A DNA stretch of 64,000 nucleotides from Cunninghamia lanceolata (GCA_027924645.1 BSBN01001225.1:14154001-14218000), one strand, 5' to 3'; counted from the first letter of the stretch, positions 11,513 to 24,339 are shown. Notes: a model not told the origin generated them from the sequence alone. Numbers and translations: made by a program.

Positions 11513-12090
11513 CATGCTATCTTGTTAAACATCTAAGCAGATTTCCCAATGACCGATTGACCACTTCAGTCTGTCCATCTGTTTGAGGGTGATAAGCTGA
11601 TGAGAATGACGAATTGGTTCCAAGCTTCTTCCAAAGAGTCCTCCAAAAATGACCAATAAACTTCACATCTCTATCTGACACTATGCTTAATGGTAATACA
11701 TGTATTCTCACGATTTCCTTGAAAAATAGATCTGCAACATATGAAGCATCACAGGTGGTTTTACATGGCAAGAAATGTGCCATTTTGTTGAATCTATCAA
11801 CTACAACAAAGACACTATCATATCCCTTCCTTGTTCTAGGTAAACCCAACACAAAATCCATGCTTATATTTTCCCATGGTCTAGAAGGAATGGGCAATGG
11901 CTGATATAAACCTGCATTAGTGGATCTTCCTTTTGCCTTATGACAGATCACACTTGTCTCCACAAATTTTCTGATATCTAACTGTAGCTTTGGCCAAAAG
12001 TAATACCTCTTCACCAGATCAAGAGTCTTATCTAGACCAAAATGTCATGTCATGGCTCCACAATGCTTCTCCTTAATGATATTCAATCTC
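11513..12090 (-). pseudogene. Gypsy integrase fragment, inverted
   Basis: Read from about 12090 to 11517. An HHCC zinc-binding start (KEKHCGAMT then HFG) has one stop; an intact 165-codon frame (12014-11517) follows, with MDFVLGLP as the first catalytic Asp, SDRDVKF as the second and HPQTDGQTEVVNR as the Glu of the DDE core. These motifs are typical of chromoviral (Tekay/Del-like) integrases, which fits the neighbouring gag. The piece ends just after the core at the join to the plus-strand gag. It has no chromodomain, RT or RNase H with it. Confidence 0.85.
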
Positions 12091-12096
12091 ATAGAA

Positions 12097-12203
12097 CAGT
12101 CCGGTCTTCTATACAGATAACAAAATAGGATACAGTTGACACCAATGGCAACAAGGATATGTTGACATCAATTACAACACCACTTAGACACATATTTGCA
12201 AGA
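12097..12203 (-). repeat. Terminal 107 bp of a Copia LTR
   Basis: Matches the outer end of LTR B (to 17966) and LTR A (to 8623), ending just before a polypurine tract. It is the 5'-most piece, on the minus strand, of the 3' LTR of copy B; the rest is missing at the Gypsy boundary. Confidence 0.75.
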
Positions 12204-12537
12204 ATCTTCCCCTTTGGCATTGATGGCAACATATGATGTGAAAAACTAAATTTAACCATCAAGACAAGAACTTCTCCCCCTTTCTCTTCTCACTTTTGCA
12301 ACTACTTTCTTTACTGCTCCCCCTTACACTAGCAAGTAGTTTTTCACATGACTTCTCTCCCCCTTTGACATCAATGGAAAAGGGCACATGTTTTCTATCT
12401 TTTCTCCCTTTTTGCTTCAAACTAATCCCAAAATTTACATACTGACTACTCCCCCTCTGAGTAGTACCTCCTTAACATAAATCTGGATCACAAGATATGA
12501 ATGTGAATTCCACCGGACTGATGCACCTTAGTGCATC
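12204..12537 (-). other. Copia copy B 3' untranslated region with repeated polypurine runs
   Basis: Runs from the polypurine tract at 12204-12217 to the end of the RNase H frame. The plus strand shows four or more C5T3-like runs (12270-12460), i.e. extra AAAGGGGGAG tracts on the transcript strand. The uninterrupted sequence AAGTAGTTTTTCACATG at 12335-12351 is the empty-site version of the insertion at 18103-39807. Confidence 0.75.
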
Positions 12538-13965
12538 TTAGTGTTGATCAGGAGGGGTAATAACCCCTAACTTTTCTCTTAGATACTCAAAAGTATCTTT
12601 CAGAAGAGGCTTAGTGAAGATATCTGCAATCTGATCTTTCAAAGAAACAAACTCCAACTTGACTTCATTCTCATTAACTTTCTCTCTCAAGAAGTAAAAC
12701 TTGATAGATATATGCTTTGTTTTTAAGTGCAATACTGGATTCTTGGAAATGCTTATAACACTTGAATTATCACAAAAAATTGTGACTGGCTCCTCAAACA
12801 CAATTCTAATGTCCTTTAGCATTTGCTTCATCCACAGAACTTGAGAACAATTATTTGTTGCTGCTATATACTCTACCTCTGCAGTAGATAAAGAAATTGT
12901 CTCTTGCTTTTTGCTCATACAAGAGACCAATCTTCTTCCCAAGAAGAATGCACCACCATAGTCCATAATCAGTTGTCCCCTTGAGATATCTGAAAATTCT
13001 TTTGACTGCTACAACATGTGATTCTTTTGGATCAACTTGAAATCTAGCAACAAGTCCAACTGCATTCATGATGTCAAGTCTAGTCTGGGTCAGATAGAGC
13101 AATCCTCCAATCATTGATCTATACCTTTTCTAATTTGCCTTTGGGGAGTCATCATCTTTGCTTAGCTTGCATCTGGTTACCATAGGAGTACCTACTAGCT
13201 TTGAATCTTTCATTCCAAACTTCTTCAACAATTCTTTCACATACTTGGACTAAGATAGAAGATACCTTTTTCTAATTGAACAATTTGCAAACCTAGGAAG
13301 AAGTTCATCTCACCAAACATTGACATCTCAAACTCACTTTTCATCTAATTTTAAATGCTTTGCACATACATTCATTTCCACCAAAAATGATATCATCAAC
13401 AAAGACCTCAACAATTAGAATGTCCTCATGATTTATCTTGAAGTATAGATTACTATCAATAGTACCTTTGCTAAATCCTGGCTTTAAGAAAATGCTTATC
13501 CAATTTGGTATACTAGGCTCTGGGAGCTTGCTTAAGTCCATATAATGCTTTTCTTAGTCTGTAGAACATATCTCCCTGATCAGACAACTAAAATCCTTCC
13601 AGTTGTTCAATGTAGACTTTTCCCTCCAAATCTCCATTTAGAAATGTTGATTTGACACCCATTTGATAAACTTTAAAATCTTTGAAAGCAGTAAAAGAAA
13701 GAAATAATTTGATTGCCTCTATCCTTGCCACCAGACCAAAAGTTTCTTCAAAATCAATTCCTTCCACTTGAGAATAACCTTTACATACCAACCTTGCCTT
13801 GTTTCTTACAACCTCACCATCTTCATTATGTTTATTCCAGAAGACCCATTTGGTTCCAATCACATTTTTGTCCTCGGGTATGGGAACAAGATCCTAAGTG
13901 TGATTCTTTTCAATTTGCATCAATTCTTCTTCCATTGCCTTAACCTAGTTTTCATCATTGCAAGC
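12538..13965 (-). pseudogene. Copia reverse transcriptase and RNase H, copy B
   Basis: Minus strand, read in pieces. RT starts at 13863-13588 ([28 protein letters not shown]), continues at 13541-13341 (FVDDIIFGGN, the YVDD-type active site) and 13114-12851. RNase H at 12966-12538 has the Copia signature STAEVEYIAATNNCSQVLWM and ends with LKTKHISIKFYFLRE and IADIFTKPL. Copy C has an extra 80 bp or so between its KSTSGGAFFLGR segment and upstream RT; copy B has lost it across a short ACCAC repeat, removing the first RNase H Asp region. Several stops and frameshifts separate the pieces, so it is inactive. At 13489-13508 it preserves the unoccupied target of the Gypsy insertion at 41056. Confidence 0.9.
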
Positions 13966-14207
13966 TTCACTTACTAGTTTAAGTTCAATCTTTGAAATCA
14001 AATAAATCTCTTCGTGATCTTCAACAACTCTTCTCCTAGTTTGAAAACTTCTTTTTTTATCTCCTATGATTTGATCTTCAGGATGATTCATTCTTACATA
14101 CCTGGGGTTTTGGGAACTGTTTGAACTTCTATTTCTTGAACCGGTTCCTCATCTTCTGCACTAATCTCTTGAGTTACTGGAGTTACCGGATCAATCTGAA
14201 TCTAGGT

Positions 14208-15828
14208 CTAGATTTGAAATTGTCTTCCTTGACTTTGACTTTCATCTTGATCATCTGAATCATATCCACAGTACCTGGAATGTCCTTTTCTTTCATCAAC
14301 TTTGACATTAGTACTTTCAACAATCTTTTTCAACCTTTTGTTGAAGCACCAGTAAGCCTTACTTTGAGTTGAGTATCCCAAAAATATTCCTTCATCACTT
14401 CTCGCTTCAAACTTGCCTAAATCCTCATCTCTTTTGATATAGCATTTACTACCAAAAACTTTGAAATATCTCACAGTAGGAGGATGAACAAACCATAGTT
14501 CATAAGGAGTCTTGCCAGAATTTCCTTTGATCTGTACCTAGTTAAGAGTGTAGACAACAGGACTCATAGCTTCCCTCCAATAAATTTGAGGAACATTTCT
14601 TTCCATCATCATGGTCCTGAAAGCTTCTTGAATGGTCCAGGTCTTCCTTTCCACAACTCCATTTTGCTAAGGAGTCCTAGGAGCAGATAACTATCACTTT
14701 ACTCCATGCTTTTAACAAAAAGCATCAAACTCACCATAAATAAGTTCTCCACCTCTGTCAGATCTCAGACACTTCAATTTCCCACCAATCTGATTTTCAA
14801 CCATCATCTTGAACACATTAAACTTATCAAGAGCTTCTAATTTTTATTTTAGGAAAGTTACCCACATCATCCGGGACTAATCATCAATCAACAACATGAA
14901 ATATCTATCTCCTTGCACACTCCTAATTCTAGCAGGACCATATAGATTAATATGTACCAGTTCTAATCTTCCACTTGAACCTTGTTCCTTAATTTTGAAT
15001 GAAATTTTGTTCTATTTACCCAATTGATATTCTCTACATATGCTATCAGGTTTCACAAGTCTTGGAAGATCTCTAACCACTTGAATGGAACTTATTTTGA
15101 CAATGTTATCAAAATATACATGACACATCCTCCTATGCCATAACCAACTTTGATCTGTTTGAGCAATCATAATTTTTTTGCCAGAACTACTTAAATGAAA
15201 GATGTTACCTCTAGTTTGAGTACCAGATGCAATTTTAGTTCTGGAGCTCTCCAAGATTCTGCATTTTCCATCTTTGAATAGAAGATCATAACCCTTGTCA
15301 ACTAACTGTCCAACACGGAGAAGATTATGTTTGAGTCCTTCCACATACAGAACATCATTGGTGTAATTCTTACCATCAAAAGAGATGGATCCTTTGCCAC
15401 GGATTCTACCTATTGAGTTATCTCCAAATTTCACAAGCCCACCTTCATATTTTTCAATACTCACAAACTTACTCTTGTCACCAATCATATGATGACAACA
15501 ACCACTATCAATCACCCATTCATCCTTTTCAACAACCTGAGTAGCCAAGGCACTTTCCACATTTGCATAGCTAGCAGATTTAGTAGACATTGGATCTTCT
15601 TCTTTAATAGCAATGAACACCCAATCACCTTCTCCATGACTCCTCCAACTTCTTGGACATAGTAACAATTCTTCTAACCCTTGTACCTATTAGGGTTTGG
15701 TTTGGAAAACCTCTCAAGACACCTTGAGGTAAAATGACCAATCTTATTACAAGAAAAACATTTGAGTGGCAACTTTCCTTCATACTTACCGGATCCTCTT
15801 GGCATCCGTTTGGCAATGAGAGCTTCAA
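14208..15828 (-). pseudogene. Copia zinc knuckle, protease and integrase, copy B
   Basis: The CCHC knuckle (CFSCNKIGHFTSRC) is at about 15740-15770. The protease motif WVIDSGCCHHM lies in the 15668-15012 frame, which ends in the pre-integrase motif LWHRRMCHVYFDN. The integrase core is decayed between 15010 and 14475: several stops, including a TAG in the PRTP*QNG motif where Copia integrases have Gln. The C-terminal part is open at 14474-14208 (YFKVFGSKCYIKRDE, GIFLGYSTQSKAYWCFN). Order and motifs are standard for Copia pol. Inactive. Confidence 0.85.
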
Positions 15829-15840
15829 GATCTACAGTTT

Positions 15841-16584
15841 CTATTTCAATATCTTCAAGATCCTTCCTTTCTTCACAAATCTGTTTGATCTTGCAGAAGA
15901 GCTTTCACCTGAGTCATATCTTTTCTTTCCATACACACTGGCCTTGAATGTAGATTCAAACTTAGGAAGAGAATCACCAAACTCACTCATTTCAAATGTT
16001 GAAAGCTTGCCAACTAACTGATCCCTTGTGACTGTTGTTATTGTACTGATTTCTTCAATGGTTGAAGCCTTGTGCTTGTAAGCTGTAGGTAAGGACCTAA
16101 GCACCTTAGTAACAATTTCTGATTCATCCAATACTCCACCTGCATTTCTGATATCAGTCACAAGTTCATTTACTTTCTTCATGTAGGAAGTAATGTTCTC
16201 ATCTTCACTCATTGCCAATCTTTCATATTTACCCTTCATGCTTTGTAGCTTGGCACATTTAACATATTTGCCACCTTCATACATATTTTCCAATTTACTC
16301 CAGATTTCATGAGCAGTTTGCAAATCCAGGGCATTTGCCAATTCGGTATCAAATAGGGCACTCAACAATGCTTCTTTGGCTTAAGTGTTGCTTTCAACAT
16401 CTCTAAGTTCATTTGTATTTGAAGGTCCATTCTTTGGAATCTTATACATATTCTTGGTTATTGTCCAAAATCCATCACCCATACATTCCAGATGACATTG
16501 CATGCGTACCTTCCAGTGGGAGTAATTTGTTCCATCAAATCTCAGACTTTCCTTCTTGTAGATTGACATCTTGGATCTCCTCAA
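15841..16584 (-). pseudogene. Copia gag, copy B
   Basis: The start at 16584-16570 (MRRSKMSIYKKESLRFDG) is 25 bp after the primer site. The UBN2-type gag core follows, interrupted by one stop at 16369-16380 and then open to 15841 (ALFDTELANALDLQTAHEIW, KGKYERLAM). This is the best preserved gag of the three copies, but it is frameshifted near 15841 before the zinc knuckle. Confidence 0.85.
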
Positions 16585-16611
16585 ACGGTCACGCTTCTTT
16601 AGAGGAACTTG

Positions 16612-16623
16612 GCTCTGATACCA
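16612..16623 (-). other. Primer-binding site, copy B (initiator tRNA-Met)
   Basis: The plus strand GCTCTGATACCA is the perfect complement of TGGTATCAGAGC. It lies 2 bp from the LTR edge at 16626. Confidence 0.9.
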
Positions 16624-16625
16624 AT

Positions 16626-17966
16626 TGTTGGAAATAGTCCAGACAACTGAGAGGGGGGTGAATTAGTTGTCCCTAAACTTTAACCTTTTCTAAACTTTTT
16701 AAATCTTCTTTATAATCAGATTAATGATGAAAACATTTGAGCATAAATCAGCACATGAGCAGAAACAATATGAACACATAACACTAGAATTTTGACATGG
16801 AAAACCCAGTTAAGGGAAAAACCACGATGGGGGTTAACCCACGAAAATTGTGTACCCTGTAAAAAATACTTAAGAAAATAGAAGGCACATGCCTTCGGGC
16901 ACACTACCCAAAGCTCACTACTCAAGGAGAGGCTCACTACCTAGAAGAAATTATGATTTACACAGAGATAATGAATTGAGAAATAGCATCTACATTCATG
17001 CCTGAATCAGTCCCTTTGAAGACTCAAAAACTTCTACTCCTATCTTCAAAATCTTCTTCACTGACTCTCCACTCTATACCTCCTCTCCTCTTCTTCTTTT
17101 CTCTGCCTTTTTTATCCTTTCTTCAGATTTTACTCTCTTATTCAAGGATGAGTTTCAACAACTCTTCAACAAGTATTTATATGCTTCATCAACCTTGGAA
17201 TGATCAAAAAGGATGGTTAAACTAGACGTGGATCATTACACTATTGGCCAAACACAACTGAGACTTGAATCTTCTTCTACAACCATGCCATGCTTCATAC
17301 AAATTCTCTTAGATCATCTATAACATGCTAGGATCATCCGGTCGGCCAAGACTGGGAAGAACATCGACCTCAAAGAAGAAATCTTTAGACAACAAGCTCA
17401 AACTTTAATGCGGACCTCCAACATAGTAGCCACATGATCTAGAGACCTCCACAAGCACATTGAAATCATCAATAACATTCACTCTAAACCAAATTAGCAG
17501 AATCATTTGTATCTTCCTTTGGAACCTCAAGAACACTATCTGACATGACTGTCAAACTAGAAAGATAGCTTGCAGACCTCCAAACCACGAACCACTAGAG
17601 TTGATGATACACACTAACTTCCCAAACATTGCTTCAGATCCACAAACCATAGTATTTCACTACAGAGCAATCCGGACCAACTTACTGTCACATTGTCTCT
17701 TCTGAATACTGTAAAATCTGGTTCTACTCAGATGGCCATAACTTCTTCAAATCTTCATGCAGACTTCTCAAATCTTAACTAGTGAAGCCTCTAATAATCC
17801 TCTACATAGCCATATGGTCTGTATGCATTGATTGTCATTAATTTTCTCAATATATTCAACATTCCAGTCTTCTATACAGAAAGCAATATAGGGTACAGTT
17901 GACACCAATGGCAACAAGGATAGGTTGACATCAATGACAACACCACTTAGGCACATATTTGTAACA
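16626..17966 (-). repeat. Copia LTR B (shared by copies B and C)
   Basis: Full-length LTR (about 1.34 kb) with TG...CA ends on the minus strand and a TATAAATA promoter element at 17174-17181 (minus). On its left are the primer site and gag of copy B; on its right a polypurine tract (17967-17980) and the 3' interior of copy C. One LTR therefore serves two interiors, as left by unequal homologous recombination. Confidence 0.85.
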
Positions 17967-18102
17967 ATCTCCCCCTTTGTCATTGATGGCAACATATGAT
18001 GTGAAAAACTAAATTTAACCATCAAGACAAGAACTCCCCCTTTCTCTTCTCACTTCTGCAACTACTTTCTTTACTACCCCCCTTACACCAACAAGTAGTT
18101 TT

Positions 18103-19194
18103 TGTTGGCAAGAGACACTATATGGATTCATGAATGTTGTCATTGATGGCAACAAAGGTTATCCCACACATCCGCAAGACATGATGACTCTCTACCGGAA
18201 GTCAGATTGAAGAAGTGTTATGATCCAGTAAGCAAGAACAGAGCAGTCAGTAAGGTCTGATAGTCAGGTCCGGATCTCTCAGAGGAAGTATTTTAGTGAA
18301 GTGTGGATTTGGTGAAGTCAAGAGGAGTACCTTGACTAATAGATTCCAAGGATTTAGCCTCTAGTGATGGAAGGGTGAAGAGATATGAACACTTGAGTGT
18401 TGGGTTCCTGTCTAACAGAGCAAACAGAGGAAGAACTGTACTGACAGAGTGTCAGACTCGAATCTGGAAAAGAGATTGCTAATGACTAAGTTTCTTGAGG
18501 TATCATTCATGATTGGCTAACATGATTGAAGACTTCTACAAGCATATTCTTGATCCACATTACTTAGTATGCAAGGATTTAGCTGACAGACCAGAGTTTG
18601 AGATAATATTGACTATTTTGGATGCTGGCTAGAAAAGTGTTGAAATCACTTGTGTGGATATATATACAAGATGGTTTTAGATGTGAAGGAGTCAGTGGTG
18701 TAAGGGTTGTAGTGCAAATAAAAGCAGAATAGAATAAAAAGCAGAAAAATAGGTTCAGAATGTAAGAGGATAGCAGCACTTAAGGAGAGCAAGAATGAAG
18801 TGTAGCAGATTAGTCTAATGAGCTTAACTAGAACTAAATTTCAGCATGTGTGGATGCTTCTCATCAGTTCAAGTTTTCTTCATGTATACAGTAAGTCTTT
18901 TGTAGGCAGTGAGCCTCTTGTGAGTAGTGTGCTCGGGCAGTGAGCCCTAATTGGCAAGTGCCATTTTGTATCTTCTATTCTTCTAACAAAGAATAATATA
19001 TTGGGTTAATCACCCCATGGTTTTTTCCCTTAACAGGGTTTCCACATCAAAATCATTATGTCATGTGTATTGGTGTTATTTCCATTTCATGATTATGCTT
19101 GCTTATTTGATCTGATGTTACATTAACTGTTAAGAAAGCACAGAAAGTTAAAATAATTAGGATAACTGATTCACCCCCCTCTCAGTTATCAACA
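18103..19194 (+). repeat. 5' LTR of the non-autonomous Copia-like element
   Basis: TGTTGGCAAG...ATCAACA, 1092 bp. TATATATA at 18659-18666 is the probable promoter. Pairs with 38715-39807. Confidence 0.9.
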
Positions 19195-19196
19195 AT

Positions 19197-19208
19197 TGGT
19201 ATCAGAGC
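19197..19208 (+). other. Primer-binding site (initiator tRNA-Met)
   Basis: TGGTATCAGAGC, perfect, 2 bp after the LTR. Confidence 0.92.
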
Positions 19209-19259
19209 CAAGTTCCTCCTAACAGAGCCTAACAGCTTGAGGAAGATCTGGGAATTCAA

Positions 19260-20300
19260 ATGGATGTATATGGTATAAGGGAGCAACTCAAGACTACCCT
19301 TGATGATCTTGAGCAGTCAAACTCTGAAGTCAATGAATTGAAGGAAAGACTCAAACAGGCTGATGATTTCATAAAAGAACTAAAAGACAAATTGAGTCTC
19401 TCTATGAAAAAGAGAAAGGAGCTACTTCAGTAATTGGCAAGTCAAGGTGAAACAAATGATACAAATGGAGATCTAAAAGAGAAAACCAAGTTATGTGAAA
19501 AATTATCAAAAGAAATCATCATGGTAAGACATGAAATGGGATCAGGAGTTATGAAGTTCACCCAAGAAATTGAAGAAAGAAGAAAATCTAAAGATGATCT
19601 AAGACAATCTCTCAAGGAAAAATTAGAAGACTGCCACAAGATGGATAGAATAATCAGACATCTTGAATCTGATCTTGAAGATGCTAAAGATAATGAAGAA
19701 AAACTTGAGGATCAAATTGTCTCTCTTAAAAGGGATCTTCAAACAGCAAATGAATACAAAGAGAAATTCAAGATAAGCTCTGTTCAACTTGAAGTTCTTC
19801 TTGAAAGACAAAAGAGGGTAGATGACAAGTGTGGCCTGGGATATGAAAAAGGTGAAAGCTCTGGATCCGGTCAGAAGAATTTTGGATCAAAAAATCCAAG
19901 GAACAAGCCTAGAAGACCTCTGGTAAGGCAGCCTAATGCTCAAAGATATCCATCCTTCAATGGATACTGCCACAACTGCAATAACTTTGGTCATAAAGCT
20001 AATCAGTGTAGAAAGAGAATGAATCAGACTAATACATCCTTCTCCGGACAGTGTTTCAATGGCAAAAGGTATGGTCACAAATCTCATGAATGTAGAAATA
20101 TGCAAATGAACAATCCATTCAATGGTAGATGCTTTGCATGCAATAGAATGGGTCATATGGCTAATCAATGCAAATCAAGAGGATATCAATCAAATATGCA
20201 AAGAAATGTTGTTTTCCAAATTTGCAATAGATCCGGTCATATTGCAAAATTCTATAGAAGCAAGAATCGGGACAAAAGAGGTCCGGTATATCATAATTAG
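19260..20300 (+). pseudogene. Coiled-coil zinc-knuckle protein (gag-like ORF1)
   Basis: The ATG at 19260 opens a frame with one TAA at about 19432 (after KELLQ); it is then open for 288 codons to 20300. The first 190 or so residues are a heptad-rich coiled coil (repeated E/K/L). The last 110 carry CCHC-type knuckles: CHNCNNFGHKANQC (good), CFNGKRYGHKSHEC (second Cys lost), CFACNRMGHMANQC (good) and FQICNRSGHIAKFY (degenerate). Position after the primer site and the knuckles suggest an RNA-binding capsid-type role. It lacks the UBN2 gag domain of the Copia copies around it. Confidence 0.75.
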
Positions 20301-20906
20301 AATCAAGATAAGGGAAAACAAAAAGTGAATGCGGATGAAGTTCAAAGTGAGATGAACAAGATTTGGGTGAAGAAAAGTACAGAGAATGTAGGGGATGGAT
20401 CCACACCAGACTCTGGTGCTGATATTCCTTCAGAAAATTAAAAAGTGAGCTCTGGCTCAGGGGGAGACACAAAGAAAACCTTTTTCCCCCAGCCAGTTAA
20501 TTGGTGCCAGAACTGGCACAAGGAGAGTTGCGGATTAAAGGGTTCATAAGAGAAACATCCAAATAAACTATGGTTAAGATTTGGAAGATCCACAAGATGT
20601 TTAAGATCAAGATTGATCCGGTTCTTCAAGTCATCCGAATAAGGCAAACCGGAATGACTTAGGTCGAGCATATATTGCAACTTGCTATTAGGGTTTGCAG
20701 AGCAATATAAGGGTTTTCTCATTAAGCATTTGTTCATTCTACATTCAAGAAGAAATGAAAAGAAGCTCTGCAACAGAAATTCCTCAAGCCCATCAAAGAT
20801 CATCTACAGAATCTGATTCATCCTGTGAATCAATCCAGATCTCCTCACGAACCCTAGACGCGCAAAGGTACTTTCCGTTATTGAATACTTCTCTGTAAAA
20901 ATATTT
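20301..20906 (+). other. Spacer between ORF1 and ORF2
   Basis: About 600 bp with no frame I can assign. Minus-strand ORFs here overlap one another and lack recognisable domains. The first 150 bp may be the decayed C-terminus of ORF1 (charged, lysine-rich reading). Confidence 0.4.
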
Positions 20907-22389
20907 TTGAAGATGGATACACCGAATGTTGTAAAGATCACTGAGAGGCCGTGCCCTAAATTCAAGAAACATCCATATAAATCCCAAGAAATTGATCCCC
21001 TAGGCACCTTTTCAAGTATTCCGCATGGAGTTCTGCATGTAGAAGATATTAGGGCATATATTCATGCGAATATTGAAGAATTTGGGGAATCTAAGCTGGT
21101 TGATATCTATCACAAGCATTTGATAGATAACTCATTTGAACTCAAAACTTAGTTTAAAGCTACCAAGACAAACATTTTGCTCAGTGCATTCATTTCCCCT
21201 ATTTTCTGGAAGATGAATGGGTCTGGTATATCTTGAGCAGAATGCATGACAACTTCATGTGGTTGAACAGGTCATTTAAGATCACTAAGCATACCATTAG
21301 GGTTGTAACCAGATTACACTCAATCGGTGAAATGCCTATGCTCAAATCTGTCAAGAACCAAATTGTCAGTGAGGCTACCGGATCAAAGTTTGATAAAAGA
21401 GCTATGACTATTGAGGATATCACAGATCCGGATATCAAGTTTGCATCAATGATAATTGGATATAAGATATATCACTCCAGCAGGGAGAATTCTATTTCTG
21501 GAACTGCTATATATACTGCTTATGAAATGTTGAGGAAGAATGTAGACTATGATCTTTGTGAGCTCCTTCTGAACCAACTATTGGAGAATCTATAGAAGAT
21601 AAAGAAGGATAAGAAGAACTCCTTCAAATACGGTGGTTTGATACTCTATCTTTTCTTTTATTACATGAATGAGCTTCCCGGATCCAGTGGCTGGGTATGG
21701 CAGAATGATAGGCTAGTAGCCATTCAGATCAAAGATTATATACATGGGCTTGGTGATGCCAAGGCACAGAATACAGCTCTCTGAGGATATTTCAAGAATT
21801 TTTAGAGCATGATGCAAGCAAGAGAGAGAATTCCCCAATCTCTTGTTGAGAAATACAAAGACATAGTATGCTTTATGGTAGAGACTGATCAGTGCCTAAT
21901 GGAGGTAGTAGAACCAAGAACAGTATGGATCATGCCAATGGGGTATGAGGTGGATGAGAAAATCGTAGAGCTGCATGTTCAGCACATGTTGAGTCAACCA
22001 AAGGATCCTAAAGCATAAAGGTTTGGAACCTTTGAAGAATTAAGTATAAAAATCCATGTAGAACTCAGACAACCAGAGATGAAGAGAAAAGTGAAAAAAG
22101 AGGTAGAAGATTTTGCCAAGAGGCATGGAATCTCAAAAGAGGCACTTGATGCACATAGAGAAAAGATGGAAAGGGCAGAGAAAGAAGCAGAAAAGGAAAG
22201 TGATCTGGTAGAAGCCCCCTCCCAGACCAGATCCTCTAAGAGGTCTACACCTACAACTGCTAAGACCTCAAAGGCATCAAAACCGGAAGTAAAATCATCT
22301 AGTAAAGGAGTAAAGAGAACCAAGTTAACGGCAACAAGGTCTTACACAAGCCAAAAGGATGAAGAAGAGACAAAATCAGATGAGGAAGT
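20907..22389 (+). pseudogene. Unknown element ORF2, 5' half (split by insertion)
   Basis: Starts at the ATG at 20913 (MDTPNVVKITERP). A stop at about 21152 and a frameshift near 21190-21230 are followed by an open run to 21595, a short decayed piece, 21809-22018 and 22079 onward. The product looks globular at first and then lysine/glutamate rich (coiled coil plus a Ser/Thr/Lys tail). I recognise no domain by motif; it resembles in style the extra proteins of plant non-autonomous retroelements. The frame is cut at codon GAA-GTT at 22385 by the inner element and resumes in phase at 36789. Confidence 0.6.
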
Positions 22390-23503
22390 TGTTGGGTCTC
22401 AAAAATGCAGGTTGTGGGTTCTAAGGGGATGCCAAGCCCTATGGTCAAATCCACAACGTTTTTGAACCAATGACTGGAGTTTGATCTTAACGATCAACTT
22501 CTCCCTGCGCTTTAGGTCCTGCTACAACCTAGGCGGGTGAACCTTTGATTATCAAAGCAGGTTGTATGATTAAATCGATGTCGATTTGTTGCTAGTTTAT
22601 CTGATTACACCGGCATGCTTGTAAATCAAATAAGATATTGTAAACTAAATTCTAAAGAAAGCAAATGATCTAATCTGAATTCTAACAGAAATAAATAACA
22701 GATAACATGAAATGAATCTAAACTATAACAATAAAACAATGTAAAGATTTTAATTATAAGATGAATCAATAGTTAGACCGGTGCTTTGTCCATTCGGGCA
22801 ACGGAGTCAGGATATCAAAAGCAAATAACCTGTATCAGGTAATAACTCGATCTGATTGGCACATACAACAGTTTGCAACTTGTACAAACGTGCAAGGAAT
22901 AAATTATTAACTCATTCTTAATAATCCAAAGGACATAATTGAATTAAAATGCAAAATATTAAAAAGGATTTTAATCTTTCTAGAAAGAACCAATTTAAAT
23001 TTGCAAATTAACAAATTAGATCAACTCTGGAGACAAATTAATAACCCTAATCAATTAATCGTACTTAATAATCCATTCAACATTCTAAGATTACTATAAT
23101 TGATGAAAAAGGATTTAATTCTATCTGAGAAACCAATCAAATCAATTATACTGGATTAGCAAATGTAATCAGACAATTTGAACACATCCTTAACACATTC
23201 AAATTGAATAATCAGAAAATGAATGACATGGAGATAATTAAATTGATTGAATTAAAAACAACAAACAGATGATACCGTCACAGTGTATTTCGAATTTGAA
23301 TCCTCAACAACGCTGCCTCAGAATGTATCGTGCACCATTGTCTTTCTCAGAGTGAAATTTGCATAGAAGGATCAAATTGGCCTCAGATTGAATAAATCTA
23401 ACCTAATCTAACCCTAAAATATTTCAAATGTGTTTTTGTAAAATCTAATCCTAACCTAATTTCTAACTCCATTTCTAACTCTATTTCTGGGTCCTGGGAT
23501 CTC

Positions 23504-23511
23504 TATTTATA
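23504..23511 (-). promoter_or_regulatory. LTR TATA box (3' LTR)
   Basis: TATAAATA on the minus strand, within the palindromic CTCTATAAATAGAG. Its direction agrees with the primer site and ORF orientation. Start of transcription would be about 30 bp further left. Confidence 0.65.
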
Positions 23512-24339
23512 GAGATGCAACAAGCCTCAGACCCGTTACAACATTCATGACGGTTGATAATTGGTTGAACCAACCATAAGAACCGACTTTATTGATTTAC
23601 ATAAATTAAATAACATGATTTGAAAGACTCAACAAATCCTCGGAGGCCAGAATAAAATATATAATCTTCCCCGTTGAGAGCATTTAACCACCAGTCGAGA
23701 GCCACTTCATTGCATTCAACACAACCCTAATCCTGCAAAGGAAACAAATTAATCGTCAGATAAACAGTATATAAATAATATATTATTTCTATTGAGGTGA
23801 ACCTTAGGACCTGTGGCATGCGGTAATGTTTCCTTGATTCTGTATATTTTCTCACATGTTTTTAGGGTTGCAACCTTTCATATATTCTTTGGCATGACTT
23901 TAAGTTTTAATTAATTATTTTTAACGTTAATCCTTTTCCGTCACAAAATAAAATATTTAAGGAGTTGCGTTTGGCAAATTAAATATTTTATTTTAATCTT
24001 CATCGCCTTTGATAACAAAATATTTAGTATTATGCCTTATTAATCTTCACTTTATTTCTTTATATTTACCCACATATTTTTCACTTAAGTTGGGCAAAAT
24101 TCACTCGAGTGAAAACAATTATAGCTCCTCGGTGAAAATACTTACCAATTGTTCTTCCAAAAATATTTTCTAGGTAAAATAGTTACCTATTGAATTAATC
24201 CCTCCCATATCTTATTTCAGGATAAAAATATCAAAACTTCTTTTGTTGGATCGGTTTTACTCCTCCGAAATATTTTCTAGGTAAAATAATCACCTATTTA
24301 ATCAATTCCTCTTTTAGGATGAAAATATCAAAAATCTTC

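Larger units (their letters stand above)
8671..12096 (+). mobile_element. Rearranged chromovirus-like Gypsy fragment
   Basis: Plus-strand LTR, primer site, gag and start of protease up to about 11511, then an abrupt join to a minus-strand integrase piece (11513-12090), with RT and RNase H missing. The related plus-strand copy at 57317-60786 continues normally through the same point (GAAGAACAGGCTT), so the join at 11511 is a rearrangement. No right-hand LTR is present. Copia LTR/PPT sequence lies on both sides, partly repeated (about 8537-8670 against 12100-12250), so simple target-site duplication does not explain the flanks. Confidence 0.75.

Noticed and set aside
19197..19208. tRNA gene at TGGTATCAGAGC sites
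   Set aside because: Only the 12-base primer complement is present, always next to an LTR end; no tRNA fold around it.
20438..20803. Minus-strand 121-codon ORF in the spacer of the non-autonomous element
   Set aside because: Opposite to the element's transcription, overlapped by other frames and without recognisable motif.
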